Shown here: in pieces, positions 36,459 through 50,739 of the stretch
Position numbering within the stretch: the stretch's first letter is position 1
Layout of the letters: each line of letters opens with the position of its first letter
Assembly: GCF_024679095.1 (NCBI RefSeq)
Contig: NC_066549.1
Span: 4,626,920-4,690,919 of the forward strand
From: Eriocheir sinensis
Lineage: Eukaryota; Arthropoda; Malacostraca; Decapoda; Varunidae
Direction of reading: 5' to 3'
DNA: 64,000 bases
Made by a program: the position numbers and the translations under genes
The notes under the pieces: generated by a model
What the model saw: only the letters and a program-made list of their open reading frames with translations
Told to the model about the DNA's origin: nothing
Database searches by the model: none

Positions 36459-36739
36459 CCGCTGCTTCCGTTTCTCTGTCCTGTTTCCTCTCACATTTAT
36501 ATAAGTAATCCCTATATTTTTTTCTCTCACACTCTTTCTTTTCATTTCCCTTTGACCTCCTTCCCTCCTCCTCCTCCTCCTCCTCCTGCTCCTGCTGTGT
36601 TCACCCTTCTCCGCTCCTTCCACCTCTTCTTCCCCCGGTTATTAATCCTATTCCCCTACGCATCTGCTATACTTTTCCTTCCTTTTCCCTTTAATATCCT
36701 CCCACTTACTTCTATCCGCTCTCTCGTGTTGCCTTTCTC

Positions 36740-36767
36740 CTTTTAAACCAGTTCTTTCGTTCTTTTC

Positions 36768-36812
<45 letters not shown>

Positions 36813-36934
36813 TAGGTACGTGTATCTGTCTCGTCCAACTTCTCGTCTTTTCGTCCTGCATCGGTCTTTTTTTTTCCCTTTTCACATAACATTCTTCACT
36901 TTCTCCGTTTAATCCAGTTTTTTCGTTCTTTTTT

Positions 36935-36982
<48 letters not shown>

Positions 36983-37660
36983 AACTATCAGACTCGTTCC
37001 ACTTCTCACATTTTCGTTCTAATCTTTTTTCGGCTTTCTCCTCTTCATTTCACTTAACGTTCTGTACATTCTCCGTTAATTCCAGTTCTTTCATTCTTTT
37101 TTATATTTTCTTGTCTCACTCATAGATTTTCATCCTACTTTCATTTTCACCTTTCCCCTTTCATTTAACTTTCTCCACTCTCTTCTAACTGCCCTCCTGT
37201 ATCCGCCAGTCTTTGTTCCACTCACCCCTTCCTATCTGTTTCTTGTTTTCATAGCTATTCTGCGTTAAATCCAGTTATTTCTTTCTTTTTTTATGTTTTC
37301 AAGTTATCAGACTAGTTCAATTCCTTATCTTTTCAACCTAATTCTTTTTTTCTTTCTTTTTTTCATTTAACATTCTCCACTCCCTTCTAACTGCCTCTTG
37401 TATCCACCAGTCTCTGTTCCACTCAACTTTTCCTACCTTGTTTTCATAGCTATTCTACGTTAAATCCAGTTATTTCGTTCTTTTTTATGCTCTCAAATTA
37501 GCAGACTCTTTCCATTCACATTTCCGTCCTACACTATTTGTTTTGTATTTCCTTTCACTTAACATTCTCCACTCTCTTCTAACTGCCTTCTTGTATCCAC
37601 CAGTCTCCGTTCCACCACTCATCTCTCTTTCTACTCCTGTTTTGCTCTTATCAGATATCG
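36740..37660 (+). repeat. ~200-bp tandem array with embedded (GT)n
   Basis: Units share CCAGTT(C/T)TTTCGTTCTTTT, ATTTAACATTCTCCACTC, TCTTCTAACTGCC and TTGTATCCACCAGTCT. GT tracts at ~36771-36808 and ~36938-36980 sit at the same unit position, so they were probably copied with the unit. Confidence 0.82.
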
Positions 37661-38420
37661 GGTAATTTCCACTACGCGTCGCTTTATCTTTTCCATTTTC
37701 ATTTTATCTCCTCTCCCACACCTCTCACACCTCTCCCCCATCTTCCAGCCGCCCGCCCACCTACTTTCCTACGCCATTCTCTGTCCCCTCCTTCCTCCTC
37801 CTCCTCCTATCTCTTCCTTGCTCTCCTTAGTTATGAGGTTAATCCCACGCATCTCCCAAAATTTCATTCTACTTTTTTTTTCTCTCTCTCTCTCTTCACG
37901 TTGATGGCTTAAAATTTTCCACTTCTTCCTATCCTCTATCTCACTCTCTTTCCCATTTACATCATTCTCAGTTTCAGTCATTGCAAAGTTTATATTTCGC
38001 TTTTTTTTTAATTATTAGTTTCATTACACTTCCCTGCGTGGCCTCCTTCTTTTTTTATTCTTTTTCATTTCCTCCAGTGACTTCACATTTTAGGTAAATC
38101 TCTCCATTCACTCCCGTTACCTTTGTTCTCTGCTAGTCAACTTTTTTTTGGGGGGGGGTCTTTTCCGTGTTTTCTTTAGTTATCATATTCATCACACTCC
38201 TTTGCGCTCTTCCTTGGTTTCTATTTCGTCCTTTCTTTAATTGTCAACCTTCAGCCTCACCACACTCTTCTGCTCTCTTCCTTTCTTTTTTCCGTTTCTG
38301 TTTATCTTCAGTAAGTCCACATGCTTCACTTCCCTGCCTCCTCCTCCCTCCCTGCCAGCCAGTCCACGTAGTAATACAGTATCCAGAGCCTCAACGTTCC
38401 TAGCAATCACACAACATAAG
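37661..38420. other. Pyrimidine-rich sequence, no gene seen
   Basis: C/T-rich with runs of T and a G9-10 run near 38149. Several CCTTC/TCTTC motifs but no clear unit. Confidence 0.45.
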
Positions 38421-38689
38421 CTCACTTTAGACGGAGCGAGATGAATTCACTCGAGACAATTAATGCAAGTAACGAGGGGGAAACTTGGCCCCGGGGGAAC
38501 ATCCATGGCCCGTGTATGAGTCATTCCGTGCGGCCATTAAACTGAATTATGACCTCTGTTGGATGGCACTTTACTCCCCCATGCGTCATTCCCAAGGAGG
38601 GGCGGCTGGCTCCACCAATGATCACGACCTAATAACACGGCCTCGGACCAGGTGATATAGCGGCGCCCAACCACACATATTATGACAAG
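38421..38689. other. Complex sequence, no gene seen
   Basis: Non-repetitive. Its last part (GACCTAATAACACGGCCTCG, then GACCAGGTGATA) is echoed at 38876-38901 on the other side of the R-family copy. Confidence 0.4.
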
Positions 38690-38875
38690 GCTTTCGTTGG
38701 AGTTTGGTTGGGCATTTCCAGGGGTGGTTTTATGACCCTTCTGGTAGTCTGACCCTTCTTCCGTACCATGAACCTAGAGGAACACTCATTAGAATCCGAT
38801 TGATCTCTTTTTTGGCCTTGGGGAATGGTTAATGTAAGAGGCAAGAGAGTTTGATAATACTGACCTTACACCGAC
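38690..38875 (+). repeat. Dispersed repeat family R, copy 4
   Basis: GACAAGGCTTTCG, GGCATTTCCAGGGGTGGTTT, TACCATGAACCT, ACACTCATTAGAATCCGATT and GATGTGAGA-like blocks, in inverse orientation to copies 1-3. Confidence 0.87.
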
Positions 38876-40519
<1,644 letters not shown>

Positions 40520-40950
40520 CACTTTCCCTGTTTTTATTTACAGTGTCTTCCGAAGGTATGCATATGTTTCTCTAAGTATTCGCACATATTTCACGATCAG
40601 GAATGTTCATGTTAATCGCTACATTTCCCGTTTCAGCCATATTTATTTTTTTCTTCTTTAATTTACCTTCATCCGTCGACGTTTTCCTGCCACTGTTTTT
40701 AATGTCTCCCGAAGGTACAAGTTCTTTTTCGTATTCAAGCACATTTTTTTTCCGTCACGAATAAAAGTTTCCGTGTCGTCAGTCGCTACATTCCCATTTT
40801 CTGCCATAGATATTTTCCCTGCCTCTATTTCCAGTGTCTTCCGAAGGTACACGTTCCTCTACGCACGTATTTGAGCATATTTTCTCCTTTACGATCGAGT
40901 TACCGTGTCGCCAGATCCGCTACATTCCCCGTTTCGTCTCGTCCAACTCT
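40520..40950 (+). repeat. ~145-bp tandem repeat (3 copies)
   Basis: Each unit has GTGTCTTCCGAAGGTA or GTCTCCCGAAGGTA, GAGCACAT or similar, and CGCTACATT(T/C)CC. GTCT(T/C)CCGAAGGTA is at ~40544, ~40706 and ~40840. Confidence 0.82.
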
Positions 40951-42119
40951 CGTCGAAGCCCCGTCCAAAACTCCTTCCGTTTAGTGAGTCCGGTTCCTGA
41001 GCGGTGTCTTCATCATCCGCCCATTCAGCCTTATCCTCTTCCTCCTATTGTGTCTCTTGATCGCCTATTTCTGTCGACAACTTTTCACGTTCGTCCGTCT
41101 CTTCATGTCTTGTCTTCCTCGGTCCGCTCTTGTAACGCTTTGCTGTGCTAGTCTTCTATTTGTTTGTTTTTGTCACGCTCGAGCTGCGTCGCAAACGTTA
41201 CAAGTTCCTCTTTTTCCTGCACTAATTTTTGCTGTTGTTCTTTTCCAGTTTTCCCAGGTCTCCCAGCAAGCATGAGGCATTTCACTTTTTCTTCTTTTTC
41301 CTCTTCAACTTCTCTCTTTTAGTCTTTGCACGTTTCTATCACATTCTCGTAAGTATTTTTGTCTTATATTATATTTTTCTCTTAGACCCTATATTTCTTT
41401 CGATTTATTATATTTCATCTCCAGTCTTACTTTGAGGCAATGCAGTTAGTCAGCTTTTATAGAGTATTCACCATCATTCCGTCAGTGTTTTATCGAAGTT
41501 TCCCCAAAAGTCAATAAATTTTGGGATATATATGTCAATTTGTTATTAATACATTTTGGTAACGGACAAACTACTGACATACCAACAACGAGGAAAACGT
41601 TATCGCCCTCATCGGAGGCTGCTGATAACAAGGCGTAAAGCAGAGAATGGACAAACAAAGATACAAATAAACACGACTAAAAAATACAGGTTAGGTACTC
41701 AAAGAAAAAATACAAAACATGAGGAAAAAATAGCTGAAAGTGAGAAAGAAAAAAAGCAAGTTCCTTAATTACAAAAAAAAAAAACGGAAAACAAAACTGA
41801 AAAAAGAACATGAGCGAAACAATTAAAAGAATACAATAAAAAATCCTTTCACACAACAAACAAACAAGGCATTTAATTCACAAGAAAAAAAAAAACAGAA
41901 AAAAAACGGAGTAGCTAACAGGCGATATTTTTTTTTTTTTTCAATGAGAAACAGCAAAACAAAAATGAAAGGTTGAAAATAACAGGGTGCAGAAATAACA
42001 GTTGATTAACATGATGAAAACACAACGCCGCTCCTCCCTCCGGCACAGAGGATAGCCACGCCGCCCATTACCACCACCGCCAGCAGATCGAGTCGTATTT
42101 CAAAACATTTCGTCGCCCA
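40951..42119. other. No gene seen
   Basis: Pyrimidine-rich to ~41430, then A-rich with poly(A) and poly(T) runs. Frames up to 105 codons have no recognised domain. Confidence 0.5.
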
Positions 42120-42310
42120 AGTTCACATATTTGACAAGGCTTTCGTATAAGTTTAAGGCATTTCCAGGAGTAGTTTTATGGCCCTGGTGGTAGTATGACC
42201 TTTCCTCAGTACCATGAACCTAAAAAAACATTCATTAGAACCCGATTGATCCCTTCTTTGAGCTTTAGAAATAGTTGATGTGAGAAGCGAGTGTCTTATG
42301 ATACCGGTGG
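42120..42310 (+). repeat. Dispersed repeat family R, copy 5
   Basis: TTTGACAAGGCTTTCG, GGCATTTCCAGGAGTAGTTT, TACCATGAACCTA, CATTCATTAGAACCCGATTG and GATGTGAGAAGCG in family order. Confidence 0.87.
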
Positions 42311-42424
42311 TGAGGATAGTTCCAGAGAGGCCCGTCAGGAGTGGGGTACAAGAGGCTAATCCCTTGGTTGCCCGAGGGGTGCAATCCTTCTCAGCGGGCG
42401 TCAGTGAACCATTAACTTTTTTTT

Positions 42425-42470
42425 ATTTTACAGGAAAGGAAGCAGCTCAAGGGCATAAAAAAAGTGTAGA
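42425..42470 (-). mobile_element. Jockey-like 3' tail relic
   Basis: Minus-strand TGCCCTTGAGCTGCTTCCTT then TCCTGTAAAATAAA matches the tail family. Confidence 0.65.
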
Positions 42471-43069
42471 AAAAAAGATAAAAATAGAGTGTGTATCATG
42501 TAGTATATTAAATTATCTCATACATGCGTATATGAATAGTGAACATTACACGAGCTAGTGAACGAACGAATAAAAGGCGTTACGATATTTCAAGGTTGTT
42601 GGGTTTTTTTTTTTTTAGTTTTGATATACGTCTTCATGGAACTTTTGAAATCAACGCAATTAATAGAAAAGTAACATTTCATAACCTCTTAGTATTCATG
42701 TCACTCTCAGAAAGGTGGTACAAAAAGCATAGGACTTCAAAAACATACCTGAGACCGATAAAGATCCTGAGCGACTTGTCAATACCGGAGGATGGAAAAA
42801 ACAGCCCTAAGTGGAGATGGCGTCAAGTAAGGCAGGCCAAGCTTCTTTCTGACGTTACGCTTTTAAACTCTCATAATTGTATTTAATGATGTGACCGGTG
42901 TAGACGTTTCAGGATACTCCCTCTAGACATGACTCCCGGAGTCTCTTGAAACTAGTTTTAAAGCACTCCCCAGTCAATTGAAACTAGTTAGATAGCACTC
43001 CCCAGTCAACTGAAACTGGTTTCATATGACTCCCCATCAACTCGACACAATCTTCCAAACACCTACCCC
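42471..43069. other. No gene seen
   Basis: A 115-codon plus frame (42539-42886) has no recognised motif. Triplicated GAAACT(A/G)GTT with CTCCCCAGTCAA at 42945-43030 is a ~38-bp local repeat. Confidence 0.45.
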
Positions 43070-43072
43070 TAT

Positions 43073-43770
43073 TCTTCGACAACACGCAGCTGTCACCTTC
43101 TCCTACACTAAACATCCTCGGTCTATCCTTAACTCAAAATCTTAATTGGAAACTCCATATCTCCTCTCTCACTAAATTAGCTTCCTCGAGGTTGGGCGTT
43201 CTGTATCGTCTCCGCCAATTTTTCTCCCCCGCACAGATGCTATCAATATACAGGGGCCTTGTCCGCCCTCGTATGGAGTATGCATCACATGTGTGGGGGG
43301 GCTCCACTCACACAGCTCCCCTCCTCTTACTAACAATCATCTACCTCTTAAATTTCGCCGCCATGTTGCCTCTCTTTCTATCTTCTATCGATATTTTCAT
43401 TCTGACTGCTCTACTGAACTTGCTAACTGCATGCCTCCCCCCCTCCCGCGGCCTCGCTGCACTCGACTTTCTACTCAAGCTCATCCCTATACTGCCCAAA
43501 CCCCTTATGCAAGAGTTAACCAGCATCTCCATTCTTTCATCCCCTTCACTGGTAAACTCTGGAACAGTCTTCCTTTGTCTGTATTTCCTCCTGCCTATGA
43601 CTTGACCTCTTTCAAGAAGAGTGTATCAAGACACCCCTCCACCCGAAATTGACCTCTCTTTTGGCCACTCTTTACTTTTGCTTGTTGTGGGAGCGGTGAG
43701 TACCGGGGGAGGGGTTTTTCTACTCTTTTTATTGCCCTTGAGCAGTCTCCTTTGTTATAAAAAAAAAATG
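43073..43770 (+). mobile_element. Jockey/CR1-like LINE 3' fragment with 3' UTR
   Basis: The frame reads PSPTLNILGLSLTQNLNWKL and LGVLYRLRQFFSPAQMLSIY, then RGLVRPRMEYASHVWGGS. A frameshifting internal deletion at ~43310-43340 follows. A second frame continues with FRRHVASLSIFYRYFHSDCS, LWNSLPLSVFPPAYDL and FKKSVSRHPSTRN, ending at TGA 43650-43652. The 3' UTR runs to GCCCTTGAGCAGTCTCCTTT and an A-run ending near 43769. This is the thumb and C-terminus of an RT; palm and endonuclease are missing. It serves as reference for the tail relics elsewhere in the window. Confidence 0.9.
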
Positions 43771-43797
43771 TTTCCAATAGCATAATATTTGCAGATC

Positions 43798-44166
43798 TTG
43801 TCAGAAAACGCTCCATGACAACAGTTATTTTCTGCCGTGTACCTAGACTGTAAAATGTTCGTTGCTTTTTGATTGCATGCACCGAGATAAAACTACATTC
43901 AAAATGCTAAGCGTCCTTTATAAAAATATTCGCCTGGAATGTAATGTTACAAATAACAGAGTACGTATTTATTCCTGCATGGTTTATTTAATGAACGTGA
44001 GTGCAGGAGACAGAAAAATGCAGTGATTGTATTTATGTAACACATAACAATAATGATACTGATGATGATTCTAATAGAAATAATGATAGCAGCAACAGTA
44101 TAATATAGCAGTAGTAGAAGTAGTAGCAGTAGCAGTAGTAGTAGTAGTAGTCTAGTAGTAGTAGTC

Positions 44167-44225
<59 letters not shown>
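43798..44225 (+). repeat. ~285-bp dispersed repeat ending in (TAG)n, copy 1
   Basis: GTCAGAAAACGCTCCATGAC, CAGTTATTTTCTGC, CGAGATAAAACTACATTCAA and TTCCTGCATGGTTT match 46652-46900 at lower identity. Both copies end in trinucleotide arrays; here TAG/GTA at ~44108-44225. Confidence 0.8.
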
Positions 44226-44226
<1 letters not shown>

Positions 44227-44519
44227 GCTGTCCTTCTCCCTCCTGAGGTCAGCCTTGGTCTGCCTGAGAGGAACCAGGTCACCTGCACCCAAAACCACCC
44301 GCATTGCTGACCTGGACTTTTAGGCGACGGTGGTTGATAGTCGTATCAACCGCAAGCTCTGTTAGCTTAAAAATAAAATGTTTAGTAAAGTTTGTAATAT
44401 TAAATAAAGATGGTTGTCGGCCACAGTCATTGGCGGGGTGGGGCCAATGAATTGCTTTGTGAAAGGATATGAGAGAATATACCGCTCACAACGCAACTCT
44501 AATAGATGGAGGCCCGTTT

Positions 44520-44572
<53 letters not shown>

Positions 44573-45094
44573 AAAATGATAATAATAATAACTAACAGTA
44601 ACATGGGCAGGGCATGTGCAGAATGATTTAGCGGCGACGTTAAATGGTACCCTTCCGATTCAAATACGCTTAGTACACAAGTGAAAAGTGTAACTTGCTG
44701 GGTCAGGGGGTCAGGGCCACAGAACACCACGTGAAGACTGTGTACTTAATGCATGCCCAGGATCGGAAGGATGCAATTAAATAATATAGGAAGCATCAAA
44801 TTTCTCCATGGTAACTTCAACAGCCAAGTTTCAGCAAAGACTCGCTCTTTTTGTTTTTGGGCTACAACTCTTTGGCTGAATCTATATCCTTTTAAATTAA
44901 CATCTTTGAATACATAGGCTATAACTCTATGGCTGAACTTTTCCTTTTAAACGAAAATCTCTTTTAAACTACACTTATTTGGCTGAATTCATTTACGAAC
45001 ATCTTTTACTTGGCTTCAACTGTTTGACTAAATTTATCTTTTTAAACGAACATATTTTCTTTGATTTCAATTTTTTGGCCGAGTCATGTCCTAT
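44226..45094. other. No gene seen; second (TAG)n
   Basis: (TAG)n at ~44520-44571. From 44820 to 45060 a degenerate ~60-bp repeat with TTTGGCTGAA(T/C)T and TTTTAAACGAACAT is visible. Confidence 0.55.
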
Positions 45095-45425
45095 TAGACC
45101 AGCGGCTGTTATACTGTTTACTACCACACACCCCTAGGAATGGGTCCCCTCCACGCCCCCCCAGCATATATAAATAAAATTCTCTTTCAAGTTATTAAAC
45201 AATCGTAAGCCTAAGTAGGCTAAGTTAATAATGGCGCTATTTTTGCATTTTTTTTATAAACTATTATTAAATATTAGCCCACGTTTTTTTAAGATAATAT
45301 TAAATATTCCAACAACATAAATTACAACTTTCCCCCAGAGCTCGCGCCCCCCTTGAAAATTACTAACACCCCACTAGGGGGCGCGTCCCAAGTTTAATAA
45401 CCAGTTTTAGACGAACATTTTTATA
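45095..45425. mobile_element. Candidate hAT-type MITE
   Basis: The left end AGCGGCTGTTATACTGTTTA and the right end (minus strand) AACTGGTTATTAAACTTGGG are imperfect inverted repeats. CCCCTAGG and CCCCCTAG follow at equal distance, and TTAGAC lies at both outer flanks. The layout resembles hAT miniature elements with CAGNGGTT termini. AT-rich inside; no transposase. Confidence 0.6.
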
Positions 45426-45913
45426 CAGACTGACATCAATAACTTCGATAATATTAACCGAACTCTAACTATGATACCCCCCGACCTACACATGTAAAAG
45501 ATCAACAAATAAACAAAACAAGGCTAATCTTATTTTTAGCGTACCCACCAAAAAGCAAGATCACCAGAACTTCACAATCGCGTAGACATCATTGCACCTT
45601 CAAACGGTGGCGATATATGTCTAGGATACGAGCATATACATAAAATAGCAAAAAGTCTAGAGCACGTACCGTAAAAATCGTGATTGTGACCTACTTTACT
45701 CCCTTTTATGATTTGTGTGGGTCTTTTGGTTACAGCGTGCCAAAAGAATCTCTGAACAGCACTCACTTCACCTCGCTGCTGTCCTCCACCGGTCCATCCT
45801 CGGCCACTGATGCCTTCTCGTCACCTCTTTGGAACCACAGTAACCAGACACAAAGACTCACCTGCCACAGATAAGAGAAACGAAAGAGTATATAAGACTG
45901 AGAACGAAAAAAA

Positions 45914-45970
<57 letters not shown>

Positions 45971-46190
45971 CCCGAATGATGGTTTAATTTGAATTATAGT
46001 TTGATTATCTCCCCTAACAATGTAGCCATTCATTATACGGTGAGCGCTAAACGTATTAATTTATACGTGTTTTTGTTGCTGTTTGTTTTGTTTTCATTAC
46101 TCTGATGTATACGACATGCAAAATAAATCAGTGTAACTCTCCACCGTACTGTGCGTTTATTAGTAAATTTAGTTTATGCACATGATTTAT

Positions 46191-46239
<49 letters not shown>
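45426..46239. other. No gene seen; (GT)n and (CA)n
   Basis: GT at ~45916-45968 and CA at ~46194-46238. Flanking frames are short and motif-free. Confidence 0.6.
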
Positions 46240-46242
<3 letters not shown>

Positions 46243-46651
46243 GAGCACTTTAAAGAGGTAGGAAGTAGATAAAACCAGATATAAGTACTTCAGGTTAGAG
46301 GTGTTTTAGAGGAAAAGATACGACGCTGCTTCCACCGAAAGTGCCCGTGATTGTCTGGGTCACAGGGACGGACGATATTCTGTGATTTGCGCTGCAGTAG
46401 AGTGAAAACTACTCAGTGCTCTGAAAACTCTGCACCACTGAATCTACACTTATATGTAATGAAGAATAAAATAATCAAACCTTATGGAATTCTTTTTATC
46501 TTTAAAGGGTCTCTAGAGTTTTGAGAGAGAGAGAGAGAAATATATTTTATGCGCTTAACATTATATACATGCAAATAAGTCATTATTACTGATATTATAT
46601 TAACATATGACAAAGCAATATGTTTGTAACAATATAATTCATAAAAATCTA
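46240..46651. other. No feature recognised
   Basis: AT-rich spacer with a short GA run near 46525. Confidence 0.4.
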
Positions 46652-47402
<751 letters not shown>

Positions 47403-48199
47403 ATGATTAAATCTCAAGAACAACTGTGACTAGTTTCACTTTTCCATATCTTTCAAACACTATTAACAACAAATTAAAAGAAAAATGAAACGGTAAAACT
47501 TCCGGAGGACAGTGGAAGTGCATTCCCTAACTATAAACAGAAATCACTTTGAAATTGGTCAGGTTCATATATAAAGAAAACATAGAAACCAGAGTAGATC
47601 ATCACAAGAAATGCCAGGAATCTAACATATGGAAGGGACCCAGTTACAAAGCAGTTAGAAATTCAAATAAGCTTGGACCTAATAAGGAATGAAAAGGAAC
47701 CGAGAACTGCTGCAGCAACTATATACATGGAAGGCACAGGAAGAGAGGACAGCACCCAGCAAGACATACTCAACATGAATAACAATATAACAGAATGTGC
47801 TGATGAGGTACATAAAAATGGGAAGATTGTTCAAAGCAACAGGGGAAGTAGGGAGGAGACAATACAGCAACACAGACTTGGCAGTAAACTTAGTGATAGT
47901 ATGTCATAGATAGTAAAATGAATAGAGAAAAGGATCAATATAGAATTCTAAATAGATCGGATATTTGAGTTCAACATAAAACACTAATATATAGCCTACA
48001 AAATTCAACCCAAGCTAAAGCACCAGAAATAGAACAACTAATTACAAGAAATGACATTTTATGCATAATGATAGAATCAGTAAACCTAGGGCTAGCAAGG
48101 CATAGAAGCTGGAGGAGTCACAGAGACAAGGAGGAGGCAACAGGCACAGATGAAAGCCAAAGATTTTTCTTTTTACCATAACTTACTAAATGCTAAATT
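47403..48199. other. AT-rich, possible upstream part of a retroelement relic
   Basis: A 78-codon plus frame (47673-47909) has no recognised motif. Composition and strand bias resemble the relic that follows. Confidence 0.35.
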
Positions 48200-48619
48200 C
48201 AAGACACATGAGAGAACAAAAAACTTTACCAGAAAAGATGAATAGAAGGAAATGCAGCATGGTACCAGACAGTGATTTGATGAAAATATACACAGAAACA
48301 TTTCAGATAAAAACTAACTGAGCACTTGGCAATAGACAAACAACATGAATAATAGAAGAATGTGCTGTTGAGGTACTATTAAGAACATACTGACGAAAGC
48401 AAATGGTAGGAGAGAACAAGATACAAGAGCCAATTAGGATGAATAGAGAAATAAGACAGGAGATATAAGAGATTAAACAACTCAAAAAGAAAAAGCATAA
48501 ACCCAAATAAAAGCTTCTACAAGATACAGAAAAATATCGCAGAACACAACACTAACACTATCAAGGAGATTTACCAAAGAAGACAGCCACTTACTGCGAC
48601 CTCCACAGATTAATCTACA

Positions 48620-48795
48620 GCCCTATTTCCCAACCCTGGTGTCGCCAAGCATTTTTCCTGGGGTTGCCAAGACCTTAAGATATCAAACATGGTCTTATTC
48701 TATTATAATAACACATATACAACTAAACTAGTGGGGTTGCGGTCATGTCTAGAGGTGCATGATTGGGGTCGCCTGAAAAAAAGGTCGGCCCACCT
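48620..48795. mobile_element. Candidate hAT-like MITE fragment
   Basis: TTTCCCAACCCTGGTGTCGC at the left, and GGGGTCGCCTGAAAAAAAGG then TCGG at the right, form a weak inverted repeat typical of hAT miniature elements. The right terminus is degraded. Confidence 0.42.
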
Positions 48796-48905
48796 CCCTC
48801 ACTCCCCCATTCTACCGCCCCCACCTGCCTCACTCCCCCATTCTACTGCCCCCACCTGCCTCACTCCCCCAATCTACTGCCCCCCGCCTGCCTCCACTGT
48901 TCTAC
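48796..48905 (+). repeat. 31-bp tandem repeat (about 3 copies)
   Basis: CACTCCCCCATTCTACTGCC plus CCCACCTGCCT repeats with small changes. Confidence 0.88.
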
Positions 48906-49077
48906 GGGCTTTGATTAATGGCAAGAGAATATAATATACTATAGGTACCTACAAGCACTAACAAAATAAAAAGTACACCCCAAAATGACAACTGCAATAG
49001 CCAACACTTATCGAACTATTGACAATTAGCTAAATATTGGAGAGAGAGAATCATGGAATTAGTTATAGAAAGTGGCA

Positions 49078-49300
49078 TTAACCCGGTAGCAGCGATGGAC
49101 CAAATTTGTGGCTTTACCGTTTAGCAGCAACGGGCCAAATTTGTGCCATGATATAAGCCCCCCAAAATAGATGATACATAAATTGATCACTAATGCTTTG
49201 ATATATATTATGAAATGATTTGTGTGAGTAATGATTTTTTCTCATTTTTCTCGCTTAGAGGGACCATTAAAAAACATGATCCCCACTGGTACCGGGTTAA
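49078..49300 (-). mobile_element. piggyBac-like MITE, copy 3 (long form)
   Basis: TTAA at 49078-49081 and 49297-49300; termini CCCGGTAGCAGCG and (C)TGGTACCGGG. It is inverted relative to the other copies and carries a ~35-bp duplication of one end (ACCAAATTTGTGGC then GGGCCAAATTTGTG). Confidence 0.92.
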
Positions 49301-50450
49301 ACATGGATGCATGGGCCCAACAATTCTACTTAGGCTGATAACTTTCTTAATAATGGAAGGACTAAAAAATGAGCACACTGGCTTCATAAACAGTAAACTA
49401 AAACTAGGAGTATTATTATGTGCTGCTAATGGACTTCCCTTGTCACACTCAGGCAAAGAAACCTAACAAAACTTGCACATCATAACAGATAGGTAAGAAT
49501 CATGTGCATCTGGAGGGGGGACAAGAAGGGTCAGTTGCACACCCTCAAAAAACTGTTATGTTCCCATTCACACTCTTATTTGCAAGTTATAACACAATTA
49601 ATATTTTTCAAAACTTCAAGAGGACACCTGGGGCTGCAGTTATTGGATAAATGTTTTTGCCGTTGCCTTATGGCTCACCAAGGAAAATATGAAACTTGCT
49701 CTATTAAGTATAAGACCTTAGGCATATCATCTCTGACCCTTCCTGTCCCCTTTAAAAAAATTCCTGACCCTGGTAAGGAAAGCTGCATGGACATAACAAA
49801 CTAAAGAGTGACATAGTACTATACAACATGGAAGAAAAACCACATCAAGCAAAAGACATTCAACTAAGTAACAGGATCAAATACTTAGGAGAGAAATTTG
49901 ATGATAACTGAAATTACTTTTAACACAAAGAAAAGACCTCTGGCTGGCAAACTTAATTAACCTGCCTATTTATTGCCAAAACCTGTAAGAAACTCTGTAA
50001 GGAACAATAAAACTCTGGAGCACAAGAGCACAGAAAGAAGAATCAAGCAAGCAAGACAACCTTAAGTATTTATAAAACATGGAAGAGGCACATTGAAGAC
50101 CGTTTATGACAATCACCCTTCTTCAGTAACCCTCTGCAATGCAAGGCCAAACTGTCTGTCTATCAATAAGCAACAAAAAAAGACACAGAAATGGAAATGC
50201 AGACTGCCTAACATGTTGAATCCTCGAACATATTCTAATGATCTGCCCTAAATACTAACTGTTAAATTTACTGTCTGTAGGCTACACTTAAAGAATCAAG
50301 AACATGGACCTTACACCAACCACACAACAATGAAGACACATCAGTAATATATTTATCCATGTAGGACCATATAGATGAGAAATGGGGGAAATAAGGTGAG
50401 AAAAATAAAAGAGCTCACACTGCAGGAGAAGGCGCCGTTGCAAAGGCTAA

Positions 50451-50739
50451 AACACCTCTGAGATTCATTTATTAATGACACCCATGAATCTTATTATGAG
50501 CAAACCATCTTAATTCTTATCCCACCACGATATACTGTCCTTCACGCTCCTTCACTTGCTTAAATTTAACAACTTCATATAAATCAATGCAATTATATCA
50601 ATACAAAACGACAACAAACAGGTAGAAATAAACAAAAATCTGAGCAGCCTTTTACCTCTCAGCTATTGCCATACAAACTTCCCCTATTTACTAAAACGTA
50701 ACCCTCATAATTTTATACAGTATTAGGCCTATACACATC
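50451..50739. other. AT-rich, no feature recognised
   Basis: No repeat unit or coding motif seen. Confidence 0.4.

Larger units (their letters stand above)
48200..50450 (+). mobile_element. Heavily decayed non-LTR retrotransposon ORF2
   Basis: The clearest part, 49808-50110, reads KSDIVLYNMEEKPH, then SNRIKYLGEKFDDN, a stop, NYF, and FIAKTCKKLCKEQ, matching the K-S-x-I-x-x-Y-N-M, I-K-Y-L-G and A-K-x-C-x-K-L blocks after the palm of a LINE reverse transcriptase. Upstream, EIRQEI and QLKKKKHK near 48450-48500 fit the pre-RT basic region. Many stops and frameshifts; no intact palm was found. It is interrupted by a MITE (49078), a possible hAT fragment (48620) and a 31-bp repeat (48795). The boundaries are estimates. 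Confidence 0.58.

Noticed and set aside
42539..42886. 115-codon plus frame
   Set aside because: No recognisable domain or repeat, and it lies between transposon relics; not supported as a gene.
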